A stretch of DNA of 64,000 nt from the NCBI GenBank assembly GCA_001724265.1, contig MEDY01000078.1, forward strand, positions 118,147 to 182,146, written 5' to 3'. Position numbers and translations under genes: made by a program. The notes beneath the pieces are model-generated. The model searched no databases. It saw nothing but the letters and a program-made list of their open reading frames with translations, and had not been told where the DNA came from. Origin of the DNA: Rhizaria sp. SCN 62-66. Its lineage: Eukaryota > Rhizaria, unplaced. Positions 22,740-35,289 of this stretch are shown here, piece after piece; the stretch's first letter is position 1; the number at the start of each line of letters is the position of its first letter.

Positions 22740-25700
22740 ATGGTTCTCATCTCCGGGTCCGGGGTTTCCCCCCGCTGGCCCTCGGCGGCCACCACCACAG
22801 CAGCCGCCGCAGTCGCGACGCCTGCGCAGACCGCGCGCGTGTCTGTGCGCTCCCTGCTCGCCGCGCTCGCACTGGTCCTCTTTTGCATCCTGAGCGCCGC
22901 CCCTGTCGCTGTTTTCGCTGCCGACGAAGTGACGACGCTCAACATCGTCTTCACGGGCTACGTCCACGGCGGCGTCACCAGCATCGACCCCGCCACGGGC
23001 GAGTTTTGCATTGCGCGCGGCATGAATGACACAGCGGCCAGCAGTACCTGTCAGGGTGGCGGCGACCGCCGCAAGGGCTACTTCGACTCACAGCGCGAGC
23101 TCTATCCCGACACCGTCGTCGTCGACCTCGGCAACTACTTCTGGGGCTCTGTGTTCTACACTATGTACGGCTCCGCGCCCTCGGTGGCGTGCTTCCAGCG
23201 CTCCGACTACGACATCGCAGCCATTGGCGGCAGCGACATGTACACGAGCTACGAGGACTACGCCAGCATCGTCAAGAACATGTCTGTGTACACGCAGTTC
23301 ATCGCCACCAACGTTGACTTTGACAACGATCCGGAGAACGACCTCGGCAACAACATTGTCGCCAAGTCCTTCATCAAGACGCTCTCGTCCGGCGTCAAGG
23401 TCGGCTTTGTGTCGCCTGTCTCGCCCTACTACAATACCACGATTTCGCTGCCCAAGCCCGGTTTCATGACCATCAACCCCAACGCGACGGCGGCGAACCA
23501 CCTGCGGCAGGAGATTTCCCGTCTCCGCGCCTCTGGCGTCACCGTCATTGTGCTCATGATGGAGTTCACCCGCGACTTCGACACGGAGCTGTCGCTGGCC
23601 AAGGAGCTCGAGTTCGTCGACATCGTGCTCTCATGCCGCGGCGGCGATATCGCGAACAAGAACAAGTCGATCGAGACGAACGACTACGGTCAGCCCTTTT
23701 TGTACATGACCGTGGGCGACTCGTGGGGATTGTACGTCGGAAGCGTCGTCGCTGAGCTCAACTCAACCACGGGGCTGTTCGTCAACAAGACTAAAGCATT
23801 GGAGGACTCGAAGCTCAAGCTCATTAACGCCGCCGTTACGCCCGACGCGGACATTCGCAGCACTATTACGACCCAATTTGACCTCAGCAAGAACGAGAAC
23901 TTCATCCGCGAAATCGGCACGACTGACAAGCCGATCGAGTTCCTCAAGGCGAGCTGCCGCACGCTCTCGTGCCCCGTCGGTCAGCTCGTCGTCGACGCCA
24001 TGGCCAGCTACTGCAACATCACCTCGACCGACAACCCGTGCGTGGTGCTGCTCAACGCTGGCTCACTGCGCGCCCCCGTCGGCTCCGGCACGGGCCCCAA
24101 CATCACCGTGCGCGCCGCGAACGCGTACCAAGTGCTGCCTTTCTTCAACTCGTTGCTGAGAATGCGCATCAAGGGCAGTGTGCTGCTCGATGTGCTTGCC
24201 AACTCCATCTCCAAGTACTCGGCCGTCGACGGCCGCTTCCTGCAGACCAACATGCGCGTCATCTTCAACCCGTTCTCGAACCCCAGCATCATGGACTATG
24301 CAAGCCGCATCATGGAGGCGCTGGTCAAGTTCCCCAACGGCGAGTGGACGGCTATCAACTCGGACGCCTACTACCCCATCATCACCTCGACTTACATGTC
24401 CGACGGCGGCGACGGATACACGATGCTCAAGGGCGCCGATCCTGACATGGCCGAGCTTAAGATGACGTTCGCCGATGCGCTTGTGAACTACATCGACAAG
24501 TTTACCCAGGGTCTTCTCACGACTTCTGCCTCCGCGGCCTCCTTCGCCGACGCCCCCGGCTTCATGCCCACCGACGCGTCTGGCTACTCGCCCTACGCCA
24601 TGGCCCGCAAGTTCGTCGGCTACAGCAGCCCTCGCAACGCCGACGCCAACGCCGACGCCGGCGAGGTGACCACCGCCGCCGTCTCGCACCCCCTCGTGTA
24701 CCCGACGCTGGCCGAGTGCAACGCGTGCAACTACACTGAGACCCCCCTGCCGGTCGAGTCGACGTGCTTTAACGCCATCGTCAACAAGACGCTCGCCGAG
24801 TACCACCGCTGCAATACGGATCAGGATTTCTGCGACGCCTACGCCGGCTCGATCCTTTTTTCCTCGTTCTTCGTCGACGGGTCAACGTGCGACCAGTGCT
24901 CTGGCGTCGGCCGCTGCGAGGACCGCAAGTGCGTGTGCTCGGGCTCACATTCGGTCACCGTGCCCGACGGCGCGGGCGGCAACACAACCGTCACGTACAA
25001 CTTGGTCGACGGCGCGCCCACGGCGGGCGTGTGGGAGGGCATCGTGCTCGTGCAGGGCACGCTATGCTCCGAGATCCGCACCGTGTGGTCCTTCTCCGAG
25101 GGCGACAAGGTGGCCATGTACGTCCCCGCCGCGCTGTCGTATCTCTTCTCGCTCGTCTGGTTCATCGTGCTGTTTGTGAACCGCAATGAGGCCGTGGTGC
25201 GCGCGTCATCCCCGCTCTTCGGCATGCTCATGTGCGTCGGCGGCTTTGTCGGCGGCACCTCGATCATCATGGATGCCAACGCAACCTCGACCGACACGTG
25301 CAACGCGTCCATCTGGCTGCTGGTGCTCGGCTACAGCCTGCTCTTCGCGTGCCTCTTCGTCAAGACGCACCGCATCCACGCCATCTTCAACGCCAAGCGC
25401 CTCAAGGGCCGCCTCGTGTACACGGACGCGATCGTGCTCACGTACGCCAGCGTGCTTACGGCGATCAACGTTATCGTGCTCATCGTCTTCCGCATTATCT
25501 CCCCGCTGGAGCTCAAACCATTCGTGATGGAGGACGACTTTGCGCTCGGCGAGCGCTGCTCGTCCAGCAGCATCATCTTCACCATCATCCTCTTTGTCTA
25601 CAACGGCCTGCTGCTGGCGTGGGGCATCTACCTCGCCGCGCGCACCCGCAACGTCGACTCCAACTTCAACGAGTCCAAGTACATCGGCGCGGCCGTGTAC

Positions 25701-26681
25701 AACTGCGCCTTCTCCGCGCTGGTGCTTATGCTCGTCATGTACGTCATGTCCACCACGGAGCCCTCGATCGCGTACATCATCAAGTCGTGGCTCGTTTTCT
25801 ACATCATCGCCGCCACGCTCTCGGTGCTCTTTGCGCCGCGCGTGTTGCTCGTGTACCGCGGCATCCGCCAGGCGTCTGTCGAGGCCACCGCGCGCAGCAC
25901 CACGGGCGGGCAGAGCGAGCTGGAGAAGCAGAGCGCGCGCGACCGCCGCACGATCCAGACACTCGTGCAGCGCATGAAGGAGCACACGACCGAGCGCGAC
26001 AACGCCATCTCGGTCCTCGTCAAGCTGCTGGAGGAGAACAACATCCAGGCGCCCGCGTTCAACTTCGCACAGGCCAGTCCCGAGGTCGAGCCAATCACCA
26101 TCGCCGGCAGCAACAGCACTGCTGCGGGCGCTGGCGGCGAGGGCGGGCTGCAGGCGTCTCCGTCTATGGCCGCGGGCGCGGGCGTCGGCTCTGCACTGGC
26201 CTCCCAGCAGGGCGGCGCCGCGGGCTCCAACAGCCGACTAACAACGCAAACCAGCGGGCTCACGGGCGGCACTGTGCGGCGCCCGATGTTCGCGAACCAG
26301 CAGCGCTACAGCTCGCGGCCCGGCACTCCCGGCGGCGGCTCGCGCCAGTCGATCACCTCGGCGTCGACCTCCGCGCCCGCCGCCGCCGCCGCGACGGCCG
26401 CGCACAACAAGAACAACCCCACCTACAACCTGTACGCCCAGTCGCAGCACCCGCAGGGCGAGGCCCCTGCGACCCCGACGTCTGATCTCGCGCCCAACGG
26501 CATGCAGCCCTCGTCCAGCGGCGTCGGTGCCGCGGCGCCGGGAACCGCGGGCGGGATGCGCGTCCCGACGTTCAGCCTCCCGTCGACGCCGTCCTCGGCG
26601 GTGAACATCCACGGCGACGTCGAGTCCGGCGCGGGCGCGGGCGTCGGCGCCGGCGATGTTGAGCTGCAGCCGATGCACTAA
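22740..26681 (+). CDS. 5'-nucleotidase-like ectodomain fused to class C-type 7TM receptor (copy 2)
   Basis: Single exon, 1,313 aa, ending in TAA. The ATG at 22740 is the first in the frame. It gives a positively flanked signal segment (SVRSLLAALALVLFCILSAA) followed by the ectodomain from about residue 62. Architecture matches copy 1: 5'-nucleotidase-like ectodomain with degenerate metal sites (IVFTGYVHGG, DLGNYFWGS, GGSDMYTSYEDY where GNHEFD is expected), a retained nucleotide-pocket-like part (LLNAGSLRAP ... LPFFNSLLRMRIKG), a Cys-rich segment (CDQCSGVGRCEDRKCVC), seven membrane helices (about 790-1034) with the same RNVDSNFNESKYIGAAVYN motif, a coiled coil (TIQTLVQRMKEHTTERDN), and a Gly/Ser/Ala-rich tail. 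It lacks the intron copy 1 has after helix 7. The pair arose by tandem duplication and may work as a dimer through the coiled coils, as GABA-B subunits do; this is inference. Confidence 0.85.
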   Translation: MVLISGSGVSPRWPSAATTTAAAAVATPAQTARVSVRSLLAALALVLFCILSAAPVAVFAADEVTTLNIVFTGYVHGGVTSIDPATGEFCIARGMNDTAASSTCQGGGDRRKGYFDSQRELYPDTVVVDLGNYFWGSVFYTMYGSAPSVACFQRSDYDIAAIGGSDMYTSYEDYASIVKNMSVYTQFIATNVDFDNDPENDLGNNIVAKSFIKTLSSGVKVGFVSPVSPYYNTTISLPKPGFMTINPNATAANHLRQEISRLRASGVTVIVLMMEFTRDFDTELSLAKELEFVDIVLSCRGGDIANKNKSIETNDYGQPFLYMTVGDSWGLYVGSVVAELNSTTGLFVNKTKALEDSKLKLINAAVTPDADIRSTITTQFDLSKNENFIREIGTTDKPIEFLKASCRTLSCPVGQLVVDAMASYCNITSTDNPCVVLLNAGSLRAPVGSGTGPNITVRAANAYQVLPFFNSLLRMRIKGSVLLDVLANSISKYSAVDGRFLQTNMRVIFNPFSNPSIMDYASRIMEALVKFPNGEWTAINSDAYYPIITSTYMSDGGDGYTMLKGADPDMAELKMTFADALVNYIDKFTQGLLTTSASAASFADAPGFMPTDASGYSPYAMARKFVGYSSPRNADANADAGEVTTAAVSHPLVYPTLAECNACNYTETPLPVESTCFNAIVNKTLAEYHRCNTDQDFCDAYAGSILFSSFFVDGSTCDQCSGVGRCEDRKCVCSGSHSVTVPDGAGGNTTVTYNLVDGAPTAGVWEGIVLVQGTLCSEIRTVWSFSEGDKVAMYVPAALSYLFSLVWFIVLFVNRNEAVVRASSPLFGMLMCVGGFVGGTSIIMDANATSTDTCNASIWLLVLGYSLLFACLFVKTHRIHAIFNAKRLKGRLVYTDAIVLTYASVLTAINVIVLIVFRIISPLELKPFVMEDDFALGERCSSSSIIFTIILFVYNGLLLAWGIYLAARTRNVDSNFNESKYIGAAVYNCAFSALVLMLVMYVMSTTEPSIAYIIKSWLVFYIIAATLSVLFAPRVLLVYRGIRQASVEATARSTTGGQSELEKQSARDRRTIQTLVQRMKEHTTERDNAISVLVKLLEENNIQAPAFNFAQASPEVEPITIAGSNSTAAGAGGEGGLQASPSMAAGAGVGSALASQQGGAAGSNSRLTTQTSGLTGGTVRRPMFANQQRYSSRPGTPGGGSRQSITSASTSAPAAAAATAAHNKNNPTYNLYAQSQHPQGEAPATPTSDLAPNGMQPSSSGVGAAAPGTAGGMRVPTFSLPSTPSSAVNIHGDVESGAGAGVGAGDVELQPMH

Positions 26682-28488
26682 GAGCCAAGCGAAGCGTCGC
26701 AGCCGCTGCGGCGGCGCAAGCTGATAAACTACGCTGCGATCGGTTCAGTGTGATCGTGCTGTGTGCTGTACGCTATGTCGTGTTGTGGTCTAAGTACATT
26801 TCGTCCAAGTGTCTGTCCGGCAAGTATGTATCTCGGTAAAGGTGAAGACGCCTCACTTGAGATACCAGTGGTGTTTCTCCATCATGAGGACTCTTGTCCT
26901 GTCAGTAGATACGATCACACAAGGATGCTTTGACGACTCATTGCCAACTCAAGCATGTACTACTGAATGCTGTGTTGTTGCTATTCTGTGTACTGTTCCG
27001 GACTGTATTGTCCGTAATCTGTGCAAAATTGTATGTCTGTACCCTCTTCTCATCTCCTCCGTCTTTGTCATCGTTTGTTTTCTTTTTTCATCCAAGTGTT
27101 TTTTTCTTTAGTTCTTCTTATTAGGAAATCTAGAAATTGTGTTTTGCTTTGTTTCTTTTTCTTCGATATAACCTCCGTCATCCTCTAATCGTCCACTCAT
27201 CGTCTCTCTTCATTCTTCTCAGTCGTTCAAACCTTTCCCATAATACCCATTCCTACACTCGTTCGTTGATTCATTCAACGCGACTTCCCTATTCCTTCCT
27301 TTAATCGCAATTATAACTCCCATCATAATTCGTTGCAGTAGTCGCAACAGCCGATATTATTCCTTTTTTTAAAAATACCAACACGAAAGGGCGTGTACTT
27401 AGGAGTTGCATCCGTCGTAGATAGAGTCAGTATAGCTGTCACAATAAGAACCAATCTCGAGATATATCTGCACGCGTTTGTATATCATGCTCATGTTTTT
27501 GCAGTGTTTCTGATACTCCTTATGGCTGAGCTTATTATGACTAAGATTGACTTTTATTCTATTGCAACAACACACGTACACATTATTCTTTGACTCGGGC
27601 GATGTCTCGATCTTCATCTATATCTCACGGCATATCATCACATACACGCCGGTACCTACACTCATCGATATGCCTTCGATACGGACGATCGTAAGTCCGA
27701 GTACCCAAGCGCAACCTACCCACGTTTGTGTGCGGAGGTGCGTGGCTTGTGGCAAGTGTGCGTGTCTGCCTGTATGCGTTGAGAAAGAGAGGGACATTGC
27801 CGCTCGTCACGTGCACTGTTTGCGATGTGCATCCTTCACCGCTACCGTCAACGCCTCGCTCGTTTTCTTGTTTTGTTTTGTTTCCGTTTTGGTTCTTTTT
27901 GTGTCTGTTTTGATTGCTAGTGCACCTATGTTTGTTGTTTTTTAAGTTCTCGAGTCGTACAGTACGTGTCTACGTGGCGTGTTTCAGCGCGGGAATTGGT
28001 TGATTAGCGTGAGTCGTTTACTGGAGTGCAAAGTACATGATTGAATCACGAATGTTTCTGATGCTTCCATTCATGCTTTGCTCTCGTTGCTGTCACAATC
28101 ACATTATACTCACTTGCCGCTGGTTCCGACTGCTTTTTCACTGGTGTAACGATGAAACAATTGCATGATGCACTGAGCTTAGTGTTCTGTTTTATCTCAG
28201 CTAATCAGTAATATATAAACGTGTACATACACAGATTTGTTTGCATATCGATCATAAGCATATACGTGCACACGGATCCGTAGCTTCATTACACATTTCG
28301 TCATGATACACGCGCAACCTGTCCGTGGACACAAATGTGGACATAAATGCAGTGCTGTATTGCGAATGAAATACATTCAACATCTAATAGTATCTAAAAT
28401 CAACGTCGCATTAACGATTGCTTATTTCTAATTTATCTAAATCAACGTAGTATTCGTATCAGTCGAAGCATGCGACTTTTTTTCTCCC
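26682..28488. other. Long convergent intergenic region
   Basis: About 1.8 kb of AT-rich, T-tract-rich DNA between two convergent genes. Open frames are short and without GC3 bias. No RNA gene or repeat was recognised. Confidence 0.45.
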
Positions 28489-29738
28489 TTAGTGTTCGAC
28501 GGAGCGCATGGCCTCAGAGACGTCGAGCGAGTCGGACAGCATAGCGTCCCGCTGCTCCTTGGTCATGAACATCTTCCCGTCCGGCTTGCGGCCGAACGTG
28601 ACGCGTCCCTTGCGGTCACGCCGCTCCACCACGACGCGCTGCGTGCGCATGGCGTCGAGGTTGCCGAGGAAGCCGCGCAGGTCGTCCTCCTCCTCGCCCG
28701 CCGCGGCTGACATCCACTGCGCGTGCGTCTGCTGCAGCGCCGCTGCCTGCGTCAGCAGCCGCGCGAGCGTCTTCTGCACTACAATCACATCGCTCGTGAC
28801 GGGCACCGGCACCGCGTAGCTGTTGGTGTTGCCGTGCGCGGCCGAAGCGGCGGCGACGACGGCGGCAAGCGCGATGCGGCGGATCACGTGCAGCTTGGCC
28901 CACACGGGCACGAACGAGATGAGCGCCAGGTCGCCGCGCACCAGCGGCGGCAGAGACGCCAGCACGCCCCCGGGGCACTCGCCGGCGTCGCCAACGCCGC
29001 CAGCGCCGCAGTTGAGGCCGCCGCCGCTGTAGCCGTCGCCGGCGCCCGCGATGCCCCCGCCCGCCGCGCCGCCTCCGCCACCGCCGCTGTTGATGCTGTG
29101 GTGGCCGTCGCTGCTGGCGGTGTGGAGCGCCGGGCTGGGACTGCCGCCGGTGCTCTTCTTCCCGCCGCCGGGGCGGCTACTTACATCGTCTAAGGGGCGT
29201 CCGGACTCGAGCGAAATGCCGAGGATCTCCGCATAGAGCACGCGCAGCCGCGACGGCGGGCGGTCCGCAGCGCGCGCGGTGTCGCTCTCATGGCGCATCG
29301 CGATGGTGTTGTTGGCGTCGCTGCTGAGCTCGGACAGCAGCGTCGCCGCACTTACGCCCGCCGACAGCGGCGTCAACAGGCCCAGCGACGCGCAGAAGGC
29401 GTACAGCGGCCGCGCGAGCGAGCCGATCCTGGGCGAGACAGGCACAGGCGCAGGCGCAGGCGCTGAGGAGGCAATCCCACCGCTGCCGCCGCCGCTACAC
29501 CCACTGGCGCTGGCCTGGGGCAGCGGGACGGTAGCGGGCGCGCGCTGCTGCTGCTGGAACAGCGCCTGCGCGGTGATGGCGAGCCCGAACTCGGCGTTGA
29601 TCGCCGCAAGCACCTCGCCCAGTGCGCGCGGGCGCGAGAGCAGCGCGGCAGCGACGGCTGCGCCCCGCTGCTGCAGCGGCCGCTCCCAGGCCGTGCCGGC
29701 GGCGGCGCCGACGACCACTGGCGTGCTGCCGCTGCAGC

Positions 29739-29774
<36 letters not shown>

Positions 29775-32700
29775 TAGTGCTGCTGGTCTTGGCGCTCGCG
29801 GGCGTGGGTAGAGCGAGCGGGGTGGCCTTGCCGGCGCTAGTGTACGTGGCGTCGACCTGGCACTGAGACATCTGCGCCAGCGCCGCGAGCAGAAACGCGT
29901 CCAGCGCGGCGTCGTTGCCGCTGTACAGCGCGGCCGCGAGCGGCGAGGCCGCGGCGGCGGCGGTCGCGGCGGCCGCCATCGACTCCGCGTCCAGCCCGTC
30001 GCCGCTCTCGCCGCCAGCGGCGGAGTACTTGGACACAGTGTAGGCGCTACTGCTGTTGTTATGGCTGTCGTGCGGGGTGACGGCGTCGAGCACGGCGAGC
30101 GGCGCGGCGGCCGTGCTGATGCGGTATGCGCTGGCGATGGCGGCGGCCTCGCTGCGCCACAACGCCAGCAGCAGCGTCGCGATGGCCGCCGCCGCGCCGC
30201 CACAGGGGCCCGCAACAGCGTTAGGACTCGCGACGCCAGATCCGCTGCCGCTGCCGGTGCCGCTCTCGGCGCCGTCCGCCATAGGCGAGGGTTGTGGGCT
30301 GGTGTTGTAGACGTAGCCGTAGCCGTTCGCGCTCGCGCCAGCGGTGGCGTTGGCGTTGGGGCTGGGCTGGATGAGAGCGTTCGGTGCGTTGGGGCGGGGT
30401 TTCCAGGTAAGAATCTGCTTATAGACGCGCGCATCGGCCGCCAGCGACGACAGCAGGGACATGGCGCCCCGCAGCAGCCCGCGGCAGTCGCCGTGCGCAG
30501 TGGCAGACGCCGACGCCGAGGAGCTGGAGGCGGAGCTAGAGATGACCTGTGTGGCGGACTCGTTGATAAGGTCAATGAGCCTGTCGACGCCGTTGACGAG
30601 TAAGAACTGCACCAAGCACTGGCCTGACATCTTGACCGCCGCCGACTCAGCCCCCACGCCCGCGCCCGCGCCCGCGCCCGCGCCCACGGCCTCAAGGAGC
30701 TCGATGGTGGGACGGAAGAGTTGTGTAAGGCAGTCGACGACGGCGAAAGGCAGCGCGGGGCACGCCACGGCCGCCTTGCGCAGCAGCGCGGGCGCCGCGA
30801 ACAGCGACGCGAGCGCGGGGGCGAGCGAGAGGTGCCGCGCCAGCGCCAGCGAGGTCGGGTTGCGGTGCGCAAAGTGGCATGACAGCACGTGCAGCGCCGA
30901 GACGAGCGCGTTGAGGGACGCGATCGGCGGGAAGACACCGGAGTTTACATTAACACCGCCGGTCTGGTTAAGCGTGTGAAGGTGCATGTTGTTGTTCGTG
31001 GTGCTGCTCAGAGTCGCGGTGAAGTTGCCGTTGCCGACGGCGCTGCTGGCGTTGTCGGTGACGAGCGCGATGAGTGACAGCGCCGTGTCGAGCACGATGT
31101 ACGACATTGCGCCCGTGGCCAGCGCGGAGTACACTCTGGCGCCCGCAGCGCTCACGCCACTCACAACGACACTGCTGCTCACGGCCGCGCCCGCGCTGGT
31201 GCCGCCGCCGCCGCGGGCGTTGACGCCGGGAGGGCCCGCAGCGGGGGCGACGGTATTGACCGTGTTGATCGCGAGACCGGAGGCGGCGGCGTCGGCGTCG
31301 TCCGTGGTCGCCGCGGCGGCCGTTTCTGCCAGCAAGGCCAGGCACAGCGCCAGGTGAGCGGGCGCGTTGGGGTCCGACGGAATCGGCGGCGCAGACGTCA
31401 GCAGCAGGTGCGGCTTCACTTGCGTGCCGTTGCCGTTGAAGCCGCCAAGGGGTCCCGTCTTGGTGTTACCCATCATCGCCGTCGTCGTCGTCGCCGTCGT
31501 CGTCATCGTCATCGTGGTCGAGCTCCCCGTGTTCACCGGGTTGCCGGCGGTGCGAGGAGCAGGCAGCGCCAGCCCCAGCGCCGCCGCCGCGGCCGCGACG
31601 GCCGCCGCGACGGCCGCCGCGCCCGCAGCCTGCTCCCGCAGCGCGACCGCGAAGCGCGCCACGTGCTCGTTCACGCGCGTCGCCGTGGCCGCAAGCGGGA
31701 GCAGCGGCGCCACGCGCTGCAACGTGCGCAGGGCGGCCGCCTGGAGCGAGCGCACGAGCACCACGGACCAGCCGCCGCCGCCGCCGTTCACCGCCACCGT
31801 GGCCACAGCAGCGCTCTTAGAGTCGGCAGAGGGAATGCTGGAGTTGGTGTTGTTGAGCTCGCCATTGGTGTTCTCGATCCCAGTCGGCGAGCTGCTGCGG
31901 CTCCCGCTGCCGTTGCCGTTGCCATTATTGGTGTTGATGCTGGGGGAGATGGCGGTTGCGTACAGCACGTCGACGAGTTGCGACAAGAAGCAGGAAGTCA
32001 AGCTTCCCGCGACGGAAGTCAGGCCGCCCGCGTTGGCCGTGGAGAGGTACGCGCGACACACGGGGTCTTCACTCAGCGCAGACAGCGCAGCCCACAGAAG
32101 CAAGATGAACTCTTCGTCTAGCGCGTCGCCGCTCAGACTGCCACTCAACTGCTGTGCGTTCGCACTCGCCGAGACTGAGACGGGGTGTAAGGGGGTACTT
32201 AGAGCGAGCGATGCCGCGGCCGAGTGCGCCGCCAGGGCAGTGGCCGAGAGCAGGGACCTGACTGCGGCGGGCGCGGCGCGCGCGCGGGCCAGAGACTGCG
32301 CGGTGGCGGCCGCGACACAGACGGGGGCCAACGCCGCAGACGGAGACGAGGTGATCCTGCTTCCGCAGCCGCTGCTGTTGCTGCTGCTGTTGCTGCTGTC
32401 AGCGGAGGGCAGGAGAGCGGGGGTGCGGGGGAGGAACTTGGCGGCGAGCGCGAGCAGCACTTGCACGCTGTTGTACACAGTGAAACCGCCGCCGCTGCCG
32501 CCGCCGCCGCCGCCGCTCTCGTCGCCGAAGAAGCCGCTGCCCGCGGCCGCCGGACTCGCCTCCGCATAGATCCGCACGACGTCCCCCCCGTCGCCGCCGC
32601 TGCTGCTGGCGCCAACGCTGATAGGCGCCGCGAAGGCGTGCCTGTGCTGCGGCACCCGCGCCAGCTGGCCCACGGCCACGGCAATGGCGTTGCGCGCCTG

Positions 32701-35289
32701 CCGGTCCGCGCGCCGCTGCTGGCCGCCGCTGGCCGACAGTCGGCACAGCAACGGAACGAGTACGGGGAGACACTGCGCCGGGTTCGCCGCCGCCGCGGTC
32801 GCCACTGTCGCGCCGCCGCCGCAGCTGGCGCCGGCGCCACTGGAACTCATGGGGGAACCCGTGACGGTGCCGCTGGGCGAGAGATGGGCCAGCGAGTGCG
32901 CCGCGGCGGCGCCGGCGCCCAGCACGCTCTCGGCCACGGCCGTGGTACTTACACTGGCGGCACTTAAATCGACGGCCGAGGGGGCCGTGAGCGCGGGCGC
33001 GGGGGCCAAGGTGCGCGGCAGCACCAGGGCCGTCGCAGCGGCGGCGGCAGCGGCGGCGGCGGCGGCGGCGCTGTTAGCGGCACCCATCGTTTTGCTGTGA
33101 CGGCTGCTGCTGCTGCTGCTGCTGGAGTTGTCCGTGACCGTGTTGGCGTTGAGCGTGGCCGTGCCGACGATGGTGTTTGAGTTGACGGTCGCCGTGGTGT
33201 ACGCGGCGGGCAGCGGCGCGCAGTCCATGCCGAAGAGCGCGGTCAGCAGGTCGAGCGACAGCAGCGCCGCCGGCGTCAGCGAGGGCGCGGCGGTGCTAGA
33301 GAGCGGCTGCGCTACGGCGACAACCGTGGTGCCGCTCGCCAACGCACTCTTGCCCTTAGACTGCTTCGCGGAGCCAGAACCAGAGCCAGGAGAAGTGCTG
33401 GAGTTGGCGGTGGCGTTGGGGGGAAGCCCGGGGTACGGCGCGAGAGCCCCCGGGAGGAACAGAAGGTCGACGAGTCCGCACTGGACAAGCTCCCGCACGC
33501 TCGACTTGACGGCCGCCAGCGCCAGACACGCCTCGAGCGTGGCCATCACCGCTGCCGCGTGCGGGGTGAGGTCCGTCAGCAGGCCCACCAGGCCGCCGCC
33601 AGCGCTGCCGCCGCTGACGCCCACGGTCCCCGCGGCTGAAGTTAGGCCGCCGTGGGGGCCCGCGAGGGGCTGGCGGCGCGGGGAGCCGGGGTTGGGGTTA
33701 CCCAGGCCGACGGCGGCGGCGGCGGCGGCGGAGGCGGCGGCAGTGCCGGGAGAGTGGGTGAACCCTGGATCGAAGTATGCCACCAACGGGGCAGCAGCAG
33801 CAGCACTGTTGTTGCCGCTGCCGTTGCCGTTGATCGAGGGGACGGTGTATGCGAACGCGGCCTCGAGCCCGTCCAGGAGGCTCATGACGACGCCGCTGCG
33901 GGAGATGATACGGCTGCCCACGGTCGCCACTATCATGGCGCAGACGGAGCCGTTGCCGTTGCTGGCCGCACAGCTCGCGCCCGTCAGGTCGCTCACCATC
34001 GCAGCGTTGCCGTCGCCGGCCTTGCCGTCGCTCTCGGCGAGCGACGAGGGCGGCACGGGGGCCGGATACAGCGCGAGCAGCGCGGCGACGAGGCGTGCCA
34101 CAGAGGCCAACACTGAGGGGAAGGGCAGGCGCAGCGCGGGGCGGCACAGAGCGAGCGCCGCCGAGAGCGCCTGGTCCAGCGCGGGCGTCAGCCGCGGCAC
34201 AGGCGCGCCCGCGAGCACGGTCACGGGGGCGCTCAGCGCGCCGGGGGACGACAGGACCCCCGCCGCGGTACTATGGCCGGCGCCGCCCACGGTGCCCGCG
34301 AGGGCGGCAGCGGGGCCGGCGAGGGCCATTGCGGTCATGGTGGTGGTGGGGAAGAGGGGGCTGCCCCAGAGCGCGATGAGGTCGATCAGCGCGGGCACGA
34401 GCGCGGCAGCCGCGGTTGTGAAGTGCTGGTCATCATTGAAACCATCCGTGCCAGCCGCAGTCGCAGAGCACGCGCGCGTGACGGCGCGCATGGCGGCGAC
34501 GGTGTCAGCGAACGAGAGCGCGGCCAGCGCGGCGACAGAGTCGGGCATGGTGGCGTTGCCGCTGCTGCTGCTGCTGCTGCTGTTGCTGCTGCTGGTGTTG
34601 TTGTTGCTGGTCGAGCTCAGGAGCGTCTGCGCCGCCGCGAGCGAAAGGACTGGCGCGGACGCGGCGCCGCCCTCGTCCTGCTCGGGCAGCAGCGCAGTGG
34701 CGGGCGCAAGCGCGACAAGCAGCGCGACGACGTGCTTGGTCACCGCGAGCGCGAGCGGCACGTCGGGCAGCGCGAGGCCCCGGGGGCGAGCGCGCGAGAT
34801 CTGGCGGACAGCGGACCCCAGGCGCGCGTACGAGGCCTGCGCGTGGCGGTGGTGGAACAGCGCCAGAATGCCGTCGTAGTCGACGGGAATAAGCGGCGTC
34901 GCGGCCGAGGCCGGGGCGGTGTCGCTGCTGTTGTTGTTGGTCGCGGCGCTGTGACCGCGACTGCTAGAGCTGGCGCTGGAGCTAGTAGTTGTAACGACGG
35001 AGGCGTTGGTTGTGCGGAGCTTCTGCGACGTGGAGAGCTTACCGGTGGCGGTGCGGCCGCCGCCGGGCGCGTGATGCAAGTGGTACACCGCGCCACCAGC
35101 GGCGGATGCGCCAGAGGCAGCAGCGGCAGATGACGAGGAGGACGACACGGGGAGCGACTGGAGCAGCGCGGGCGGCGGGGGGCGCGGGCGGACGCTCGCA
35201 GCGCCAGCGCCAGCGCCTGTACTAGCGCTGAAGTCAGCGCTGCCGCTGCTGGAAAAGCCGGTGGTGCGGCCCTGGTGCGTGTAGGACAT
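28489..35289 (-). CDS. Giant Ala/Ser-rich, probably alpha-helical repeat protein of unknown function
   Basis: One uninterrupted exon of 2,267 codons from ATG 35289-35287 to TAA 28491-28489. Many hydrophobic helical segments (for example LALAVTKHVVALLVALAP, SLNALVSALHVLSCHFAH, FLLVNGVDRLIDLINES) are separated by low-complexity Gly, Ser, Asn and Ala loops, which suggests an armadillo/HEAT-type solenoid with long inserts. The C-terminus is compact and charged (VVVERRDRKGRVTFGRKPDG ... DSLDVSEAMRSVEH). I do not recognise a family. A ciliary solenoid protein is possible in a flagellate, but nothing seen here proves it. The leader at 35290-35839 is shared with a divergent small gene. The exon contains several copies of the two recurring nucleotide motifs described in the findings. 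Confidence 0.7.

Noticed and set aside
28616-34879. Long open frames on the plus strand and other minus frames across the giant gene
   Set aside because: They are antisense or shifted shadows of a GC-rich, Ala/Ser-rich exon: Arg/Pro-rich composition, no domains, and broken where the true frame is not.
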